Positions 1 through 8,585 of a DNA stretch of 64,000 nt are shown piece after piece. The DNA is from WJMT01 sp964599635. Its GTDB lineage: Bacteria; Acidobacteriota; Aminicenantia; Aminicenantales; Aminicenantaceae. The position numbers and the translations under genes are program-made. The stretch covers positions 79,294-143,293 of the forward strand of contig CAZRGM010000006.1 in NCBI GenBank assembly GCA_964599635.1. Reading direction: 5' to 3'. The notes below the pieces were generated by a model. The model saw only the letters and a program-made list of their open reading frames with translations. It did not search any database and had not been told where the DNA came from. Each line of letters opens with the position of its first letter. The stretch's first letter is position 1.

Positions 1-351
1 TCCAGAACGCCTCTGATAAGCTCATCTGATTTACAGCCGGGTACCCATATTACAGCCGTGGGTTCTGACACTCCAGATAAGCAGGAATTGGATTCGGCGA
101 TTTTGAAAAGAGCCGACATTGTTGTGGCGGATAGTATTTCCCAATGTTTGCTGAGGGGCGAGATCTACAAGGCTGTTCAGTCCAATCAAATTTCCGGTGA
201 TGACCTTGTTGAATTGGGTGATATTATAGCAGGAGCCAGGACAGGACGTACCCATGACAATCAGATCACGGTTTCAGATCTGACAGGAGTTGCTGTACAG
301 GATATTCAGATCACTGAAGCTGTTTACAAAGCGATTGTTTTAAAAGAATAA
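1..351 (+). CDS. Ornithine cyclodeaminase / mu-crystallin family protein, 3' end only
   Basis: The window opens inside this gene; 116 C-terminal codons are visible, in frame from base 1 to a TAA stop. The tail has the family layout: a GSDTPDKQELD segment, where the NAD(P)-binding Rossmann domain checks the dinucleotide, then a DSISQCL-RGE stretch, an ELGDIIAGARTGRT motif and the closing GVAVQDI helix. Family members deaminate ornithine to proline, reduce cyclic imines, or act as alanine or lysine dehydrogenases. The substrate cannot be told from the tail alone. The N-terminal substrate-binding half lies outside the window. It is followed 60 bp later by an exported hydrolase in the same direction. 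Confidence 0.85.
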   Translation, partial: SRTPLISSSDLQPGTHITAVGSDTPDKQELDSAILKRADIVVADSISQCLLRGEIYKAVQSNQISGDDLVELGDIIAGARTGRTHDNQITVSDLTGVAVQDIQITEAVYKAIVLKE

Positions 352-411
352 GGGTATTTTTTGCTGGACAAATAAATCTGTATCAAGTAAAAAGAGAGGG
401 GGAGGGCGGAA

Positions 412-2415
412 ATGAAAAAGTTCAAAAAGAAAAAGAATGCGATATTACTTTTGTATTTTTTATTCACTTTGTTTTTTCTTTCCGATTCGGCAGAGATCAA
501 TGCATATCAGGAAGATAAAATATCCGAACCAGGGAAATACAAAGGATATTCTGAGCCAATATATGATGAGTGGATGAGACAATCTCTCTATATCCCTGTT
601 AGAGACGGCACCAGATTAGCTGCAGATATCCATCGGCCTGCCATAGAGGGAAGACCTGTTGAAAAGCCTCTCCCCCTAATATGGATTCACACCCGTTATC
701 ACCGGGCTAATTATACTGAAGGAGGCAAAGTGGTCACTTATATGCAGAATCCAGCACTCAGAAAAATTTTAAGCCATGGATACATCATCGCAGTGGTAGA
801 TGTCCGGGGAAGTGGAGCTTCCTTTGGCACAAGAGGCGGTATTTTTACTCCTGAAGAAGCCCAGGATACTTATGATGTTGTGGAATGGTTTGCTGAACAG
901 TCCTGGTGTGATGGAAATATCGGGATGTATGGAGGTTCCTATCTGGGAATCACACAATATATTGCGGCAGGCATGGCTCCGCCTCATCTCAAAGCCATTA
1001 TACCTGTTTTTGCCATGTTCGATTTGTATGCCTTTACTTACCCTGGAGGAATTTTACAGGATGATTTTCTTAATGGCTGGAGCCGCTTAGTTAAAGAACT
1101 GGATCAGGTAGTTCCAACTCCTCCTGTGGATTCAGATCCAAATTCTTTGCTTTTTGAGAAGGCCCTCAAGGAGCACATGGAAAATATTTATCCTTTTGAC
1201 ATGGTTGAATCAGCTCCTTATAGAAACAGTGTTTCACAAGAGGTCTCTTCACAGCTTTACAAAGAGTGGAGCCCTAATACCTACCTTAAAGGGCTTAATG
1301 AGTCAGATGTTGCTGTGTACACAGTGGCCGGGTGGTATGACCTGTGGCCCAAGGATGCGCTTTTGTGGTTTAAAAATATTAAAAATCCTCAGAAACTCAT
1401 TTTGACTCCTTGGTCTCACAGCATGGGTTCTGAAGGATGGGAAAAATCAGTCCAGCCATTGATTGGCTTTGAGTTTGAGTTCGATATGGCCACAGAAAGT
1501 CTCCGCTGGTATGACTATTGGTTAAAAGGAATAGACAATGGAATCATGGAGGAGCCTCCCATTTATTATTTCACTATGGGAAAACCTGAGGATAAAGCGT
1601 GGAGCTTTACTCAAACTTGGCCTCTTCCTGAAGTTGAAAATGTGACCTTTTATTTCAGAGAAGGTCCCTCAGGAAGTTGTGATTCATTGAATGATGGGGT
1701 TCTCAAGACTCAATCACCATCTTCTTCAGGGATAGATTTCTATACTGTAGATTACACCACGACCAGCGGTGAGAAAAACCGTTGGGCTGACGGAAGAGGG
1801 GAAGGATTCTGGTACGGGGATCGGTCCTTAAATGATCAAAAAGCTTTGACCTACACCACGGGAGCTCTCAGACAGGATGTGGTGGTCACTGGCCATCCGG
1901 TGATATCTCTCTGGATATCCTCCACTGCCGAGGATGGAGATTTTTTTGTCTATCTGGAAGAAGTGGACTCCAAAGGATATTCCCATTACATCACAGAAGG
2001 TATGTTGAGAGCGTCACACAGAAGGTTGTCAGAGCCTCCTTTTGATTGTATGGGGCTTCCTTATCATAGAAGCTTTGAACAGGACATAGAGTCAATCCCG
2101 AAGGAAAAAGAAATAGAACTCGTGTTTGACCTTCTTCCTACTTCAAATGTGTTCGAAGCAGGAAACAGGATCCGTATTGCGATAACCTGTGCTGACCAGA
2201 ACAGTTTTAAAACCCCTGAGTTAGATCCAGCTCCTCAAATCACTGTTTTTCGGAACAACAATTATCCATCAAGCATTACTTTGCCTATCCTGAGCCCGAC
2301 TGAGGATTTAACTGAGAAAGCAGGTTTTGTTCTTATCGTTTTTATAATACTGGTTGTGATTTTAGCTGTGATCTTTCTCGTCTGGTTTATGCACTCCATA
2401 AGAACACGAAAATAA
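412..2415 (+). CDS. Exported CocE/NonD family hydrolase (X-Pro dipeptidyl-peptidase S15-like)
   Basis: A 667-residue alpha/beta-hydrolase. A Lys-rich start and hydrophobic stretch (residues 1-30) look like a signal peptide or anchor. The catalytic domain has DVRGSGASFG (about 130-139), the nucleophile elbow GGSYLG with Ser176, Asp310 in AGWYDLW and His336 in TPWSHSMG. The C-terminal half is the jelly-roll domain typical of X-Pro dipeptidyl peptidases and cocaine esterases. Unusually, it ends in a second hydrophobic helix (about 637-660) followed by basic residues, which suggests membrane attachment with the enzyme outside the cytoplasm. A strong GA-rich ribosome site lies just before the ATG. 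It probably cleaves acyl-prolyl peptides or esters, which fits a peptide-fermenting cell. The exact substrate is unknown. Confidence 0.85.
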   Translation: MKKFKKKKNAILLLYFLFTLFFLSDSAEINAYQEDKISEPGKYKGYSEPIYDEWMRQSLYIPVRDGTRLAADIHRPAIEGRPVEKPLPLIWIHTRYHRANYTEGGKVVTYMQNPALRKILSHGYIIAVVDVRGSGASFGTRGGIFTPEEAQDTYDVVEWFAEQSWCDGNIGMYGGSYLGITQYIAAGMAPPHLKAIIPVFAMFDLYAFTYPGGILQDDFLNGWSRLVKELDQVVPTPPVDSDPNSLLFEKALKEHMENIYPFDMVESAPYRNSVSQEVSSQLYKEWSPNTYLKGLNESDVAVYTVAGWYDLWPKDALLWFKNIKNPQKLILTPWSHSMGSEGWEKSVQPLIGFEFEFDMATESLRWYDYWLKGIDNGIMEEPPIYYFTMGKPEDKAWSFTQTWPLPEVENVTFYFREGPSGSCDSLNDGVLKTQSPSSSGIDFYTVDYTTTSGEKNRWADGRGEGFWYGDRSLNDQKALTYTTGALRQDVVVTGHPVISLWISSTAEDGDFFVYLEEVDSKGYSHYITEGMLRASHRRLSEPPFDCMGLPYHRSFEQDIESIPKEKEIELVFDLLPTSNVFEAGNRIRIAITCADQNSFKTPELDPAPQITVFRNNNYPSSITLPILSPTEDLTEKAGFVLIVFIILVVILAVIFLVWFMHSIRTRK

Positions 2416-2638
2416 TGTAAAATTGAGTTTTACCTGCGAAATTGAGAAGAGAGTATACCTATTCTAAATGTTGATGCAGATATTACTGATGGGAAAAGCT
2501 AAATGATTTGATTTTTATAAAATAAAATAGGTTTAAAAGCGTATGAAATATACCTTCAATTTGCGGAGAGGGGTTTAGTTCCTTTTTTTATTTTAAGAAG
2601 ATCCAGCTTATTTTTATACTCACTTCGGTCTGAATTAG

Positions 2639-2899
2639 TTAGGCCATTATAGAATATCCTTGGTTCCGGTGCGTAAAACTATGCGCCGATCCGTGCGTAA
2701 TTTATCACGACTCTTAACACCATTTCCAGTCCTTATGGATTTAAATGGAAAAATCACAAAATCATTTGGGGTCTATGAAGCCCCAACAATAGTACTGGCG
2801 GATAATATGAATAGAATAATATTTTCGTCCAAACTGACAAAAAATTCTATAAATGCATTATTGCTTGATGATATTGATGAATGTTTGGATATTAAATAA
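2639..2899 (+). pseudogene. Remnant of a thioredoxin-fold (redoxin/AhpC-TSA-like) gene
   Basis: The open frame (possible TTG start at 2660) ends in a stretch that reads like the C-terminal half of a redoxin: PFPVLMDLNGKITKSFGV, then EAPTIVLADNMNRIIF, matching the family pattern of Asp, hydrophobic, then cis-Pro before a beta strand. The first about 20 residues are Arg-rich and do not resemble the family. The half that should carry the CxxC active site is absent, and an in-frame stop lies just upstream. I see no ribosome site. It is most likely a decayed gene; a small unrelated protein is possible. The rest of 2416-2958 holds only a weak hairpin right after the CocE stop and no recognisable gene. 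Confidence 0.5.
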
Positions 2900-2958
2900 T
2901 GCGATCATTGAAATGGGTGATTGACGTCAAGTACCCACACTAAAGGGAAGAGAACCAT

Positions 2959-3870
2959 TTACTTTAATCCTTCTACCCACTCTATTGCTATATCGACTAT
3001 CCATTCTGAAATTCGTTTATCTGGCAAAATTCCCCTTTTTGCAAAACAAATATTTTTATCAGCAAATATTTTTTTTGCTTCTGTTTTTTCACCCATCATA
3101 ACTGAAGCAGAAGTGTTTGCCATTATCTCAACACCCATTGAAAGGTATAATCCAACAACAATAATTTTTTCTTTTTTTTCAGTTGCTTTCAAAATTGTTG
3201 TGGCTCCTTCAGATGCAAATGATTGACCAACTCCCACAAAAGCATAATCAAGGTAATCAATTCCTGTTTTCGCACACACATGATAACCAATTTCTCGACA
3301 CATAGAAGCCCAAATTGGTTCAAAATGTTCATCTCCATGCGCAAGAAGAACGACGCCTTCAGACCCTGGTGTTGTTGATAATTCTTTAACTCTATCCAGC
3401 ATGATATTTTTTAAGATATTGCTCTTATTTAATGTTGGCCCGACTGTTATTTTCAATTCGGTATTAACGACTTCTATTCCTTCCCCCTTAATTTCATTTA
3501 AAATATCTTTATCGCTATACAAGCCTAAAATAGTTGGAATATCAAATAAAGAATGTCCTGATGGGGCAATTAAGAGGGGGATAGCATATACTTTATCAAT
3601 ACCCCTTTTTTCGAAATCTTTAATTACTGTATTAATTGATGGCTCATTAAATTCCATCAATGCAACCCGAATAGCACTAAATTGATTATTTCCCTTTTGG
3701 GTCATAATTGTTTTAACTTCATTTTCGAGTTTTAGAACGGGTTCGTTCCATTGAGGCAAGGGTGAACCATGTGTGATAATAATCAAACCATATTTATCTT
3801 GGGCATAAACAATGGTAGATAATAAAAAAAGTAAAACAGCAATCACTAAAATCATCTGTAGCTTTTTCAT
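2959..3870 (-). CDS. Exported CbiX/SirB-like chelatase, two-domain
   Basis: 303 residues with a clear signal peptide (1-23, cleavage near VYA-QD). Two half-domains follow, as in fused class II chelatases. The first has ITHGSP with His34 and IAPSGHSLFDIP with His106, which resemble the metal-binding His and the Pl(x)G-H-x-DIP signature of CbiX/SirB. The second has LLAHGDEH (His178) and a VGLYLSMGVE strand. CbiX enzymes insert cobalt or iron into sirohydrochlorin in the cytoplasm; an exported version would resemble periplasmic CbiK of sulfate reducers. No tetrapyrrole genes are nearby, so a metal-binding or other role is possible. A GGA ribosome site precedes the ATG. Its base composition is more AT-rich than its neighbours. 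Confidence 0.7.
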   Translation of the reverse strand: MKKLQMILVIAVLLFLLSTIVYAQDKYGLIIITHGSPLPQWNEPVLKLENEVKTIMTQKGNNQFSAIRVALMEFNEPSINTVIKDFEKRGIDKVYAIPLLIAPSGHSLFDIPTILGLYSDKDILNEIKGEGIEVVNTELKITVGPTLNKSNILKNIMLDRVKELSTTPGSEGVVLLAHGDEHFEPIWASMCREIGYHVCAKTGIDYLDYAFVGVGQSFASEGATTILKATEKKEKIIVVGLYLSMGVEIMANTSASVMMGEKTEAKKIFADKNICFAKRGILPDKRISEWIVDIAIEWVEGLK

Positions 3871-3986
3871 GCTTTAATATCCTTATTTATTATTTTGATT
3901 TTCTGAATTAGTCGTTAATGAAATATTCAAATGATATAATTATGAAATTTTTTTTTAAAGTTAAAGACGTCTTATTTGCTATTTTT

Positions 3987-4220
3987 TTACTCTATATTTA
4001 CCTTTCCTGGTTTTTTACTTTCAGTTTCCTTTTCTTCTAAGCGAGAAATGGCTGAATCAATAAAAGCACGGAGAGCTAAAAGCCTCTCTTTATGGCCTTT
4101 CCGGATATGTTCCTTAACTTCTTCAGGTATGTCTCCTAGAAATAACTTCTGTATATGTTGTTTAACTTTTATTATGGAATTGATTAAATCAACAAATTCA
4201 TCCTCTTCCTTTTTTTTCAT
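3987..4220 (-). CDS. Small charged helical protein translationally coupled to ArsA
   Basis: 77 residues, rich in Lys, Glu and Ile, predicted to be nearly all helix, with no recognised family. A good AAAGGAGA ribosome site sits eight bases before its ATG, inside the last codons of the upstream ArsA gene, and the two genes overlap by 23 bp in different frames. This fixes the start and argues that it is real and co-translated with the ATPase. A role as a small partner or regulator of the ArsA-like ATPase is only an inference from position. Confidence 0.6.
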   Translation of the reverse strand: MKKKEEDEFVDLINSIIKVKQHIQKLFLGDIPEEVKEHIRKGHKERLLALRAFIDSAISRLEEKETESKKPGKVNIE

Positions 4221-5394
4221 CTTTCATGTCTCCTTTTCTAAATTCTATTTTAAGAGAATTTTTTTCATATTTGGCACGCATAAGCTCTAAATTTGCAAGG
4301 GATCTCGGCAGAAGTATATTCCGTCTGTATCGGCCGGCCGTAATGATTAATTCTTGGTCTTCGTTCCACAAATCCAAATCATTCTTATTCAGGAAAGGAA
4401 CTTCAATAGAAAGAATATAACGGTTATTATCCTTGCTTATCTTAACTGGTTGGCCCTTATAAAAAATTTGGGTTGGATCTTTCTTCTGATAAATAGTTTC
4501 AGCCAACTGATTTAATAAAGTTAATCCATTGATTTCCTGATTGAACAAATTACCCTGAACAATAGGCAAGGGAGAAAAAGATTCTTCGATCATCTCCAAA
4601 TAATCTTTCTGGCAGGTTTTCCATTTCTTAAAATAAGGGTCCTTTACCTGGTTGGGAATGATTCTATTGGCAATGACAAGGTCAACTGAAAAACCAAAAA
4701 GAGAAAAATAAGTTAGACTTCTCTGGGCCTCTTTGATGACCATTTTCTCAGGATTTAGAACTATCCGAACTGAGGTTATTGAGTCATCTGAAAGGAAGTC
4801 CTTGACAATGCCCGCGTTTTGGTAAGTCTCCTGAGCGGCCTGAAAAAAATCATCATCAGGAATAGGGAAGTCAGTTAGACGTTTCATTATGGGTCGAGCA
4901 GCCTTAACCATTCTCTTATGGAGAGGAAATATATTTCTCATATACCATCGAATGATTTCAGGGAAGCTCAAAAATTTTAAAGTCTCACCGGTTGGAGCAC
5001 AATCCACTATTACGGCATCATAGCTCTGGCTGTCGTAATAATCCTTTAATTTTATTAAACTGAATAGTTCATCCATCCCAGGGAAGATGGCCATTTCATC
5101 AGCTATGACCTCATCTAATCCCTGAAAATTCAAAACAGCTGAAAATTGTTTTTGGACTCCCTCCCAGTTCTCTTTCAATTCTTTATTTACATCAATTTCC
5201 AAACCATCGAGATTCTTTTTAACTCCGGTTGGATGATTTCCCAGTTGGATACCAAAACAGTCAGAAAGACTGTGGGCTGAATCAGTGCTCATGACCAACG
5301 TCTTATAACCTGAATTGGAAGCTAGTAAACCGGTAGCTGCGGCAACGGTAGTTTTCCCGACTCCACCTTTTCCAGTAAAAAGAATTATCCTCAT
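4198..5394 (-). CDS. ArsA-family ATPase with C-terminal HSP20-like domain
   Basis: 398 residues. The deviant Walker A GKGGVGKTT lies at residues 8-16, the switch-like STDSAHSLSD follows near 37-46, and VDCAPTGETLKFL near 128-140 is the ArsA/Get3 signature. After about residue 315 comes the beta-sandwich ArsA_HSP20 domain found in bacterial ArsA-like proteins (SIEVPFLNKNDLDL, ILLPRSL). It has one ATPase unit rather than the two of plasmid ArsA, and no arsB or arsR is nearby. Arsenite pumping is therefore unlikely; a Get3-like chaperone or targeting ATPase is a better guess. It overlaps the next small gene by 23 bp. Its promoter is readable upstream. Confidence 0.85.
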   Translation of the reverse strand: MRIILFTGKGGVGKTTVAAATGLLASNSGYKTLVMSTDSAHSLSDCFGIQLGNHPTGVKKNLDGLEIDVNKELKENWEGVQKQFSAVLNFQGLDEVIADEMAIFPGMDELFSLIKLKDYYDSQSYDAVIVDCAPTGETLKFLSFPEIIRWYMRNIFPLHKRMVKAARPIMKRLTDFPIPDDDFFQAAQETYQNAGIVKDFLSDDSITSVRIVLNPEKMVIKEAQRSLTYFSLFGFSVDLVIANRIIPNQVKDPYFKKWKTCQKDYLEMIEESFSPLPIVQGNLFNQEINGLTLLNQLAETIYQKKDPTQIFYKGQPVKISKDNNRYILSIEVPFLNKNDLDLWNEDQELIITAGRYRRNILLPRSLANLELMRAKYEKNSLKIEFRKGDMKDEKKGRG

Positions 5395-5429
5395 TTAATA
5401 TTCATTCTTTTTTTAGAGCTCTATAATAT

Positions 5430-5458
5430 AATATAGAAAAACCTTTCTCTTTAATCAA
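5430..5458 (-). promoter_or_regulatory. Putative sigma-70 promoter of the arsA-like gene
   Basis: On the minus strand, TTGATT, a 17-bp spacer and TATATT lie 36 bp before the ArsA start. Spacing is ideal and ten of the twelve hexamer bases match consensus. No transcription data are available. Confidence 0.5.
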
Positions 5459-5543
5459 GACTAGTAAACCATTATGTGATGAAAAAGCAATAAGGCTCCC
5501 GTGTGTAAAAGAACAAATGAATGGAAAAACAAAAAGAAAAAAA

Positions 5544-5618
5544 TGGTGGGCGATAGAGGATTTGAACCTCTGACTTCTACCGTGTGAAGGTAGCACTCTT
5601 CCGCTGAGTTAATCGCCC
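5544..5618 (-). tRNA. tRNA-Val (anticodon CAC), CCA encoded
   Basis: On the minus strand the 75-nt sequence folds as a full cloverleaf: acceptor GGGCGAT/ATCGCCC, anticodon stem CTACC/GGTAG with loop TTCACAC (anticodon CAC, reading GTG) and T-arm CAGAGGTTCAAATCCTCT. The CCA end is encoded at 5544-5546. A -35-like TTGACA with a TAAAAA -10 at 16 bp (5630-5657) lies just upstream and probably drives it. Confidence 0.95.
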
Positions 5619-5629
5619 AACTTTATTTA

Positions 5630-5657
5630 TTTTTAGATAAATCAGCTTACTTGTCAA
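5630..5657 (-). promoter_or_regulatory. Putative promoter of tRNA-Val
   Basis: On the minus strand, a perfect TTGACA is followed after 16 bp by TAAAAA, about ten bases before the mature tRNA 5' end. The -10 is imperfect, so the exact box is uncertain. Confidence 0.4.
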
Positions 5658-5664
5658 TCCTTTT

Positions 5665-5702
5665 AATGGGGACGGCTCTTTAAAAAAAGAGTCGTCCCCA
5701 TT
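5665..5702 (-). terminator. Strong hairpin downstream of the trpB-like gene, possible terminator
   Basis: TGGGGACG-G-CTCTTT pairs with AAAGAG-T-CGTCCCCA (5667-5681 with 5686-5700), giving about 15 base pairs with one G-U and a tiny A-rich loop. It lies 12-49 bp past the TrpB2 stop, between that gene and tRNA-Val. The minus-strand side is followed only by ATTAAAAGG, a poor U-tract, while the plus-strand side is followed by TTTTT. It may stop transcription in either direction. Confidence 0.6.
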
Positions 5703-5713
5703 TTTGCGGTTTT

Positions 5714-6991
5714 TTACCGGTCGTAGGCGTTGATGTCCAGGAATCCATGTCCCGAGAGATTGAACAGGATGACTTTTTTCTGGTTCTTTTCTCTGGCTTC
5801 CGCCGCCTCATCAATGGCTGCGGCTATGGCATGAGAGGACTCGGGTGCGGGAAGGATTCCTTCTGTTTTCAGAAACAATTTTCCAGACTCAAATACTTTG
5901 GTCTGTTTATAGGCTCTGGGTTCGATGATTCCTTTGTATGTGAGATGGCTTATCAGAGGAGCCATGCCGTGGTACCGGAGGCCTCCTGCATGAATGGGAG
6001 GGGGAACAAAATCCATGCCCAGGGTGTACATATAGAGAAGAGGGGTCATTCCCACACTGTCTCCATGGTCATATCGTAGTTTTCCCTTCGTGAGGGTCGG
6101 GCAGACTTCTGGCTCCACGGCAATAAAGTTTATGTTTTTTCCTTCCACCAGTCTTTTTCTGACAAACGGAAAAGCCAGGCCCGCATAATTTGAACCGCCT
6201 CCCACACATCCTATAATCGTATCAGGTTCGGCTCCCAGTTCCTTCATTTGTTCATCGGATTCCAGCCCGATGATGCTCTGATGCATCAGAACACTGTCCA
6301 GAACAGAGCCCAGTGAGTATTTGGCGTTTTTATATTTCAGGGCTGTTTCCACAGCTTCTGAAATGGCTATTCCCAGACTTCCCGGATGGTCTTTATCTTG
6401 AGCAAAAAATTTTTTCCCTGCTTCTGTTTGGTTGCTGGGGCTCTCCTGCACATTGCCTCCCAGTAATTCCATTAGAATCCGGCGGCCCGGTTTTTGCCTG
6501 AAGCTGATCCGAACCATAAAGACTTTGACTTTAAGTCCGAACAGGCCACCGGCTTGGGAAAGTGCTGAGCCCCACTGCCCGGCTCCGGTCTCTGTGGTCA
6601 GAGTCTCCACCCCTTCCTGTGCCGCCAAAAAAGCCTGGGCAATAGCGGTGTTGCTCTTATGGCTTCCTGTGGGGCCTGCCCCTTCATACTTATAAAAGAT
6701 GTGAGCCGGTGTGTCGAGATACTTTTTAAGCTTGGAGGCATAGACCAGAGGAGTGGGTCTGTAAACAGAATAAGCCTCTAAGACTTTCTCAGGAATGGGA
6801 ATATATCGTTCCATCGAACCTTCCTGGCGGATGAATCCTTCCGGGAAAATAGGGGAAAGGTCTTCAGGTTTGAGGGGTTCTTTTGTTTGTGGATTCAGAG
6901 GCGGTTTGGGCAGATCCTCAAGGTCAGCCTTTAGGTTATAAAATTTTGTGGGAAGATAATCTTCTTTTCTGGATGCAAATCTTTTCATCAT
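5714..6991 (-). CDS. trpB: TrpB2-type tryptophan synthase beta-like protein
   Basis: 425 residues, the length of TrpB2 (longer than TrpB1). The PLP lysine is Lys112 in GPTGSHKSNTA, and the phosphate loop GCVGGGSNYAG lies near residue 250. The N-terminal extension (PEDLSPIFPEGFIRQE) and the TETGAGQWGSAL segment are characteristic of TrpB2, which joins indole and serine into tryptophan and often works without TrpA. No other trp gene lies in the window, which fits a stand-alone TrpB2 that salvages indole. An AAAGGAG ribosome site precedes the start. A near-perfect promoter lies about 160 bp upstream, leaving a long leader. Confidence 0.92.
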   Translation of the reverse strand: MMKRFASRKEDYLPTKFYNLKADLEDLPKPPLNPQTKEPLKPEDLSPIFPEGFIRQEGSMERYIPIPEKVLEAYSVYRPTPLVYASKLKKYLDTPAHIFYKYEGAGPTGSHKSNTAIAQAFLAAQEGVETLTTETGAGQWGSALSQAGGLFGLKVKVFMVRISFRQKPGRRILMELLGGNVQESPSNQTEAGKKFFAQDKDHPGSLGIAISEAVETALKYKNAKYSLGSVLDSVLMHQSIIGLESDEQMKELGAEPDTIIGCVGGGSNYAGLAFPFVRKRLVEGKNINFIAVEPEVCPTLTKGKLRYDHGDSVGMTPLLYMYTLGMDFVPPPIHAGGLRYHGMAPLISHLTYKGIIEPRAYKQTKVFESGKLFLKTEGILPAPESSHAIAAAIDEAAEAREKNQKKVILFNLSGHGFLDINAYDR

Positions 6992-7153
6992 AAATCTCCT
7001 TTAAATGATTTAAAATCAGTGAATTAAATTGAATTAAAAATAGGGTAGTTTGGTGTTGTTCGTTTTAGGCGGAAGGGCCCGCCCACCAGAAAAGAATAGA
7101 GAAACCGGGATAATTTTTGTATTTTTCAGCTTCTCTTTCAAACATAGAAATGA

Positions 7154-7182
7154 ATTATAGAGAGCAAAAAGAGTCTTGTCAA
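7154..7182 (-). promoter_or_regulatory. Consensus sigma-70 promoter of the trpB-like gene
   Basis: On the minus strand, TTGACA, a 17-bp spacer and TATAAT match the consensus exactly. The predicted start of transcription near 7147 leaves a leader of about 155 nt before trpB. The leader contains a GC-rich GGCGG/CCGCC hairpin (about 7068-7085). I do not recognise a T-box or a Trp-rich leader peptide in it. Confidence 0.75.
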
Positions 7183-7228
7183 CAGAAAATAGCAATATTC
7201 ATTGAAACAAAATCATGATCATTTCCCG

Positions 7229-7258
7229 TTGACGGGGTGAGTGTTTTCCCGGTATTAT
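7229..7258 (+). promoter_or_regulatory. Putative promoter of the MFS transporter
   Basis: TTGACG, an 18-bp spacer and TATTAT. Transcription should begin near 7265, leaving almost no leader before the GTG at 7277, so translation may start at one of the later codons or on a nearly leaderless message. Confidence 0.55.
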
Positions 7259-7276
7259 CGTTGATTGAGCCGCTGA

Positions 7277-8485
7277 GTGAGCTTGAATCCGATGATATCG
7301 AGACAAAATCCCAAGACAAAAGAGGACAAAAAGCAAGAATCAGTCTATCTTGATACAAGGCTTCAGATCATATTTGGAATCACTTTGATAGCGGTACTTG
7401 GCGTCTCCAGCATCACCCCGGCTTTTCCTCTGATTGTAAAGGACCTGAACATATCAACTCAATCCATAGGGCTGCTTATCACCGTGTTTACCCTCCCCGG
7501 CATTTTCTTAACCCCTGTCATGGGAGCCCTAGCGGACCGATTTGGGAGAAAAAAGATACTCATTCCATCTATGATGCTCTTTGGTGTGGCCGGGGGAGCG
7601 TGTGCCCTGGCTCATGATTTCAGCCTTCTCCTGGTACTTCGTTTTTTCCAGGGAGTAGGCGCGGCTTCCTTGGGGTCGCTCAATGTGACCATTATCGGGG
7701 ACCTTTACTCAGGAAATAAACGCACTGAAGCCATGGGATACAATGCGAGTGTTCTCAGCGTGGGGACAGCGCTTTACCCGGCGATTGGTGGTGTTCTGGC
7801 TGTTCTGGGATGGCATTATCCATTCCTTCTGCCGCTTGTTGCGGTGCCTCTGGGTTTTTTGGTTTTGTTCTCATTAAAAAATCCGGAGCCGAAAAACAGC
7901 CAGGACCTTAAAAAATATTTACAAAGCGCGTGGAAAAGCCTTAAAAAACGCCGGGTTGCGGTGCTTTTAATTGCAAGTTCGGTCACTTTCATTATTCTTT
8001 ATGGATCGTATTTGACTTATATCCCTATCCTGCTGGGTCATGAATTCAGGGCCTCTCCTTTGATTATCGGACTCATTATGTCCGCTATGTCGCTTATCAC
8101 GGCTGTTACCTCTTCACAATTGGGAAGATTAGCCAAAATTTATTCCAAAAAGACGCTTATCAGAGCGGCTTATATCCTCTATGGTTCAGCTTTAGTCCTC
8201 TATCCTTTTGTTCCCAAGCTCTGGCTGCTGCTCATTCCAACTGTCATTTTTGGAATTGCCCACGGTATGAATATTCCCAGTATTCAAACTCTGCTGGCAG
8301 AGATGGCCCCTATGGAATACAGGGCTGCGTTTATGTCTGTAAACGGAATGGCTCTGCGCCTGGGGCAGACTCTGGGACCTGTTTTGGTGGGAATGGTATT
8401 TGTTTTTTGGGGAATCAAAGGGGCTTTTTTTGCAGGGGCTGGATTTTCCTTTGCCGCGTTCCTTCTTCTTGTGATTGTCAAGTAA
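7277..8485 (+). CDS. MFS transporter, 12-TM drug:proton antiporter type
   Basis: 402 residues with about twelve hydrophobic segments. MFS motif A is GALADRFGRKK (about 82-92), and a motif-C-like GTALYPAIGGVLA lies in TM5, as in the DHA1 drug:H+ antiporters. The first 25 residues are polar and cytoplasmic. The start is uncertain: GTG 7277, TTG 7283 and ATG 7292 are all in frame and none has a clear ribosome site. The promoter sits immediately upstream, so the later ATG is possible. The substrate is unknown; it may export drugs or metabolites. It converges on corA. Confidence 0.85.
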   Translation: MSLNPMISRQNPKTKEDKKQESVYLDTRLQIIFGITLIAVLGVSSITPAFPLIVKDLNISTQSIGLLITVFTLPGIFLTPVMGALADRFGRKKILIPSMMLFGVAGGACALAHDFSLLLVLRFFQGVGAASLGSLNVTIIGDLYSGNKRTEAMGYNASVLSVGTALYPAIGGVLAVLGWHYPFLLPLVAVPLGFLVLFSLKNPEPKNSQDLKKYLQSAWKSLKKRRVAVLLIASSVTFIILYGSYLTYIPILLGHEFRASPLIIGLIMSAMSLITAVTSSQLGRLAKIYSKKTLIRAAYILYGSALVLYPFVPKLWLLLIPTVIFGIAHGMNIPSIQTLLAEMAPMEYRAAFMSVNGMALRLGQTLGPVLVGMVFVFWGIKGAFFAGAGFSFAAFLLLVIVK

Positions 8486-8585
8486 GGCTTTCTTTTCTGT
8501 TAGAACTGTATAGAATTTAATGAATTTGTTTTCACGGCTTTCTAGAAGAATCTCACGGTCCTCCAAAAAGAGATTTTCTCCAGGT

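Noticed and set aside
4198..5394. Arsenite efflux pump ATPase
   Set aside because: A single ATPase unit with an HSP20-like tail and no ars neighbours; better left as ArsA-family of unknown role.
6992..7147. T-box or tryptophan attenuator in the trpB leader
   Set aside because: The leader is long, but I find no T-box consensus, no Trp-codon run and no terminator/antiterminator pair. Only a short GC-rich hairpin is present.
8192..8566. 124-codon minus-strand frame at the end of the MFS gene
   Set aside because: Antisense to transmembrane codons, no family features; shadow frame.
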